DNA of 33,445 nt from Lachnospiraceae bacterium UBA7182 (GTDB taxonomy: Bacteria > Bacillota > Clostridia > Lachnospirales > Lachnospiraceae). The notes beneath the pieces were generated by a model. The model saw nothing but the letters and a program-made list of their open reading frames with translations, had not been told where the DNA came from and made no database searches. The position numbers and the translations under genes were made by a program. Positions 31,001-33,445 of this stretch are shown one piece after another (within the stretch, counting starts at the first letter, position 1; the number at the start of each line of letters is the position of its first letter). The stretch lies in the NCBI GenBank assembly GCA_002491115.1, contig DKVI01000100.1, positions 1 to 33,445 on the forward strand, in the 5' to 3' direction.

Positions 31001-32470
31001 GCTGCAGCCGCTGAACATACTGTTCATATCGGTCACATTCTCAGTATCCAATGGACTGAGATCCAGGCTTGTCAAACCGCTGCAGTAGCTAAACATACCG
31101 GACATATTGGTCACATTCGCAGTATTCAGTGGACTGAGATCCAGGCTTGTCAGGCTGCTGCAGCTTTCAAACATATCACTCATGTCGGTCACTTTCGCAG
31201 TATTCCATGAACTGAGATCCAGGCTTGTCAAACTGCGGCAGCCGCTAAACATATCCCACATACTGGTTACATCCGCAGTATTGAATTGACTGAGATCCAG
31301 GCTTGTCAGACTGCTGCAGCCTTTAAACATATTCCCCATATCAGGCACGCCCTCAGTATTTATGCCGCTGAGATCCAGGTCTGTCAGACTGCTGCAGTCC
31401 TCAAACATATACTCCATTTTTTCTACATTCGCGGTATTTAGTTTACTAAGGTCCAGGCTTGTCAGACTGCTGCAGCCGCTGAACATATGCTCCATATCAG
31501 CTACCTGCCCGGTATTTAATTTGCTGAGATCCAGGCTTGTCAAACCGCTGCAGCCCCTGAACATATAACGCATGTCGTTTACTTTAGAGGTGTCTAAAGG
31601 GCTGAGATCCAGCTTTGTCAAACCGCTACAGTTGTCAAACATTTGACCCATACCGGTCACATTCTCAGTATTCAATGGACGGAGATCCAAGCTTGTCAAA
31701 CCGCTGCAGCCGTTAAACATGCTGTACATATTGGTTACATTCGTAGTATTCAATGGAGTGAGATCCAGCTCTGTCAAACCACTGCAGCCACTGAACATAG
31801 CGAACATTGTAGCCACATTTTCAGTATTGAATGATCTAAGGTCCAGACTTTTCAAACCGCTGCAGCCACTGAACATACAGCCCATATCGGTTACCTGCGA
31901 AGTGTCTAACTGTCTAATATCTAGGCTTGTCAATTTGCTGCAATTTTGAAACATATAACTCATATCAGTCACTTTCGAGGTGTCTAAACCACTGAGGTCT
32001 ATGGTTTCCAGATTGACACACCCCTCAAAAAGCCAGGATGCATCTGTCATATTTTTCACATTGATCTGAGCAGAGCATATTTCATCGACACGGTCCTTCC
32101 AGGGGGTGTTATTCCCAGCTTTTATAACATTGCCTGTGCCGCTCACTGTCAGTGTCCCGTCCTTAATGTCCCAGGTAATTCCATTCTCAGTAGTTCCCGA
32201 CGCAATTTTCTCCGACGTATCCGCTCCATTCTCATCCGCGTTTTGCCCCTCCATAGCGGAATTTTCGCCAGACGTCTCCGTCAGTTCTTCTTCTGCCGGT
32301 TCGCTTTCCGCTTCCTGTGCTTCCGCGGCGGATTCCTCCATGCTGTCTGTTTCCATATTCTCTTCCGGCAAAGCGGCCGCATATGCCAGGGACGCTGCAC
32401 CGTTGCCTGTACACAGCATGGCCGCGCACAAAAAACCTGCCATAAATCTGCGAACACTTCTGTTTTTCAT
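28094..32470 (-). CDS. Giant secreted BspA-type LRR / InlB-repeat surface protein
   Basis: The ATG at 32470 follows GGGGAGG and begins a signal peptide ending near AYA-A (residue 31). An acidic linker (about 35-90) and a short fold lead to twenty exact 26-residue leucine-rich units (155-674; consensus TSLDLSxLNTxxVTDMxxMFSGCSSL, x variable) plus one degenerate unit. Then come a bacterial Ig-like segment (about 760-830), three 83-residue InlB/Flg_new-type repeats (835-1077; the core is GYTFKGWYKDAACTEPW) and at least three further beta-rich repeats (for example GKGNFKGTINKTFTI near the end). Total length is 1458 residues. No LPXTG or other anchor is visible. Such proteins mediate adhesion or host contact; the ligand is unknown. 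The stop overlaps the GTPase-nuclease start by four bases. Confidence 0.88.
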   Translation of the reverse strand: MKNRSVRRFMAGFLCAAMLCTGNGAASLAYAAALPEENMETDSMEESAAEAQEAESEPAEEELTETSGENSAMEGQNADENGADTSEKIASGTTENGITWDIKDGTLTVSGTGNVIKAGNNTPWKDRVDEICSAQINVKNMTDASWLFEGCVNLETIDLSGLDTSKVTDMSYMFQNCSKLTSLDIRQLDTSQVTDMGCMFSGCSGLKSLDLRSFNTENVATMFAMFSGCSGLTELDLTPLNTTNVTNMYSMFNGCSGLTSLDLRPLNTENVTGMGQMFDNCSGLTKLDLSPLDTSKVNDMRYMFRGCSGLTSLDLSKLNTGQVADMEHMFSGCSSLTSLDLSKLNTANVEKMEYMFEDCSSLTDLDLSGINTEGVPDMGNMFKGCSSLTSLDLSQFNTADVTSMWDMFSGCRSLTSLDLSSWNTAKVTDMSDMFESCSSLTSLDLSPLNTANVTNMSGMFSYCSGLTSLDLSPLDTENVTDMNSMFSGCSGLTSLDLGPLNTAKVTDMSYMFSDCNSLASLDVSGLDTANVTGMVCMFSGCSSLTSLNISKLNTAKVTDMGSMFSFCSSLENLDISSLNTAEVTNMSYMFSDCSSLESLDISSLDTGSVTDMSRMFSGCSRLAGLRAGSLNTAEVTSMMGMFEKCDNLVNLDFSPSDTTKVTDMRSMFDECISLTSLDLSHFNLAGLEAAGGIFYFCNRLAQIEAPVNMKAPFLLPVGDDAWYAEDGNVITELWNQQSSSVIVAKGKKPDVNYPRLKAVKMKTAYLCGETLDVSDLKVVYCSDRGIEEPVEATDFTTNADEINMSVPGEKKLEIECRGLKTTVTLTVSPEQEVLYTVTFDLQGKGIALPEYTGADYKDLAKGDQVKEPASPSAEGYTFKGWYKDAACTEPWDFATDRIEGNLTLYACWEETGTAEATYVVTFELQGKGTALPEYTGADYKDLAKGSLVKEPASPSAEGYTFKGWYKDAACTVLWNFETDKIEGNLTLYACWEESRTAEETYGVTFDLQGKGTALPEYTGADYKDLAKGSLVKEPASPSAEGFIFKGWYRDAACITPWDFGKDIVENDLILYAKWLEVKGQVLPGDMDDMPKIPDEEEAEGILWAAYAKSVSYTGSAVKPAVRIYKNSDRLIEGLDYTVKYKYNTKACSVSAEKAPTITVTFKGAYREDCQKQTGKKSMDLAFSIMPVNLADVKANDMAAAKSKKSRKQVPELFWNGKKLAKNKDFTIDGENAYKDPGEYEIKLKAKGTNFTGEKTVKLTIVDPGADGAPTLMSKVRVGKIRPRVYTGNEVVLNDLEVTFKEKGVTNTLKEGTDYEVSYENNMDAGTAAVILKGKEESGYIGTKRVTFKITAFDLKKDAKEAAGSQKLKGLDQIEEETLKNGAAKPRPQLTFNGKTLLEGKDYTISYKNNKKATTGSKRATIVIKGKGNFKGTINKTFTIKEAQAALWQGGIDPAAGIV
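29240..29968 (-). repeat. Three tandem 249-bp repeats (InlB-type B repeats)
   Basis: Units begin at 29968, 29719 and 29470 (minus strand) and encode 83, 83 and about 77 residues. Long stretches are nearly identical at the DNA level, including third codon positions (for example around ATCTTTATAGTCTGCTCCGG), which points to recent duplication or gene conversion. Confidence 0.9.
30449..32008 (-). repeat. Twenty tandem 78-bp LRR-coding repeats
   Basis: 1560 bases are exactly twenty 78-base units with no insertion or deletion, each encoding 26 residues. A degenerate 21st unit follows at 30448-30371. The unit spacing keeps frame, so gain or loss of units would change protein length without breaking it. 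Confidence 0.9.
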
Positions 32471-32508
32471 CCCATTTCCTCCCCATTTCCATGATATTTG
32501 ATACAAAA

Positions 32509-32537
32509 AGTATACTCCATTGCACTTCAGGACGCAA
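32509..32537 (-). promoter_or_regulatory. Sigma-A promoter of the LRR surface protein gene
   Basis: On the minus strand, TTGCGT (32537-32532), 17-base spacer, TATACT (32514-32509), about 38 bases before the ATG. Confidence 0.55.
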
Positions 32538-32662
32538 CAGATACTTTTTGATTCCGTCCTGTGAAAAGCGGGTTCCGGACACCCCCGTATACCTCATGTT
32601 GCAGAAAATGGATTTTATAAGATACGAAGGAAACATACCATGCAACGGCAAAACATGGAAAA

Positions 32663-32689
32663 GCCCCGCAGGCCAGGTAAAATCGGGGC
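32663..32689 (-). terminator. Terminator after the hendecad-repeat gene
   Basis: On the minus strand, GCCCCG and CGGGGC arms enclose a 15-base loop and are followed by TTTT; an overlapping, longer stem with one mismatch is also possible. It lies 56 bases past the stop at 32745. Confidence 0.5.
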
Positions 32690-32744
32690 CTCCGGGACTT
32701 TTTAACCATTTTGAGCGTCAAACTCAATATTATGAGTTACTTGA

Positions 32745-33445
32745 TCACAGTTTTGGCTGCTTGAATACTTCCTGCTCCAAAAGAGACATTCTGATGGGAA
32801 GTAATTCGTATTTTTGTACATCCTGCCGCAGATTTTCCAGTCCGTGGTACAGATTCAGATGGTTCTCGGCAATTACATTAATCTTCGGGACAATATCATT
32901 CTCCAAAATTAACCGGATGGCATTGTCGCCGTCTTCAATCTTCCTGGTTAAAGACGTCTCCATCTTCGTCATGTCCTCGCGGATGGATTTCTCTATCTTT
33001 TCCATGTCTCCGTGAATGGATTCTTCCATCTTTTCCATGTCTCCTCGGATAGATTCCTCCATCTTCGTCATGTCTCCTCGGATGGAGCCTTCCATCTTCG
33101 CCATGTCTCCTCGGATAGAGCCTTCCATTTGCCCCATGTCTTCGTGGATGGATTCCTCCATCTTTCCCATGTCTCCTCGGATGGAGCCTTCCATCTTCAC
33201 CATGTCTCCCCGGATAGAGCCTTCCATTTGCCCCATGTCTCCTCGGATGGATTCCTCCATTTTCGCCATATCTCCTCGGATGGAGCCTTCCATTCGCTCC
33301 ATGTCTCCGTGGATGGATTCCTCCATCTTTCCCATGTCTCCCCGGATGGAGCCTTCCATTCGCTCCATGTCTCCGTGGATAGATTCCTCCATCTTTCCCA
33401 TGTCTCCCCGGATGGAGCCTTCCATTCGCTCCATGTCTCCGTGGA
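32745..33445 (-). CDS. Hendecad-repeat coiled-coil protein, 5' end outside window
   Basis: The frame is open to the window edge, so the true start lies outside. At least fifteen consecutive 11-residue units are visible (32940-33434), with consensus M-x-K-M-E-x-S-I-R-G-D, for example MERMEGSIRGD and MGKMEESIHGD. An 11-residue period predicts a right-handed or straight coiled coil; Met and Ile take the core positions. The unique C-terminal part (about 65 residues: RLILENDIVPKINVIAENHLNLYHG, in pieces, ending EVFKQPKL) looks like a further helix pair. No signal peptide or membrane segment is visible in this part. The function is unknown. It converges with no gene and lies upstream of, but separate from, the LRR protein gene. 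Confidence 0.75.
   Translation of the reverse strand, partial: HGDMERMEGSIRGDMGKMEESIHGDMERMEGSIRGDMGKMEESIHGDMERMEGSIRGDMAKMEESIRGDMGQMEGSIRGDMVKMEGSIRGDMGKMEESIHEDMGQMEGSIRGDMAKMEGSIRGDMTKMEESIRGDMEKMEESIHGDMEKIEKSIREDMTKMETSLTRKIEDGDNAIRLILENDIVPKINVIAENHLNLYHGLENLRQDVQKYELLPIRMSLLEQEVFKQPKL
32940..33445 (-). repeat. Tandem 33-bp repeats coding the hendecads
   Basis: Fifteen in-frame 33-base units and part of another at the edge. Pairs of units alternate (GSIRGD with ESIHGD), and several 66-base pairs are identical, suggesting expansion by two-unit duplication. Confidence 0.85.

Noticed and set aside
30449..32008. Regular 78-bp repeats resembling a CRISPR or satellite
   Set aside because: They code LRR units of a secreted protein without frame breaks.
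32940..33445. Regular 33-bp repeats that could be taken for a CRISPR array
   Set aside because: There are no unique spacers: the units are contiguous and in one open frame coding 11-residue repeats.

Overview
The window looks like chromosomal DNA of an endospore-forming, Gram-positive anaerobe of the class Clostridia, most like a Lachnospiraceae gut bacterium (an inference from gene content; no rRNA or tRNA gene was seen). The support is a spoIIAA-spoIIAB-sigF operon followed by spoVAA-spoVAB, a T-box in front of valS, LL-diaminopimelate aminotransferase (DapL), a preQ1-I riboswitch in front of queT, and a very large BspA-type leucine-rich-repeat surface protein.

Left part (1-10.5 kb), accessory in character: a frameshifted membrane-protein gene; a small membrane protein with a nucleoside phosphorylase; a lipoprotein fusing an FGE/SUMF1 domain to a flavodoxin, whose 3' end runs antisense into a sensor-kinase remnant; queT under a preQ1 riboswitch; a C45-type acyltransferase/hydrolase; a class D beta-lactamase-like lipoprotein cut short where a RelE-type toxin-antitoxin pair begins; blaR1-blaI with a promoter and an operator-like dyad; and a MATE exporter. 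Two repeat families tie this part together. A 93-bp promoter module (about 94% identical) sits in front of both the SUMF1-flavodoxin gene and the MATE gene. A 67-bp palindromic element lies at the 3' ends of blaR1 and of the MATE gene.

Middle (10.5-25.4 kb), mostly housekeeping: a membrane protein with a flavin reductase-rubredoxin, a D-Ala-D-Ala carboxypeptidase, an ABC-F ATPase that overlaps spoVAB tail to tail, the early forespore regulators SpoIIAA/SpoIIAB/SigF with SpoVAA/SpoVAB, then (minus strand) valS-folC-small ORF-zinc ribbon/TPR membrane protein. ValS is preceded by a complete T-box leader and promoter. dapL diverges from it.

Right part (25.4-33.4 kb): a TetM-like translational GTPase fused to a YacP/Rae1-type NYN nuclease. 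Its start overlaps, as ATGA, the stop of a 1458-residue secreted protein with twenty exact-length 26-residue LRR units and three 83-residue InlB-type repeats. The window ends inside a protein made of tandem 11-residue (hendecad) repeats.

Most noteworthy are the GTPase-Rae1-like nuclease fusion, the duplicated promoter module with a conserved upstream palindrome linking a redox lipoprotein to an exporter, and a beta-lactam-themed island whose enzyme gene was truncated next to a toxin-antitoxin pair. All functions are read from sequence motifs by eye; no database search was run.
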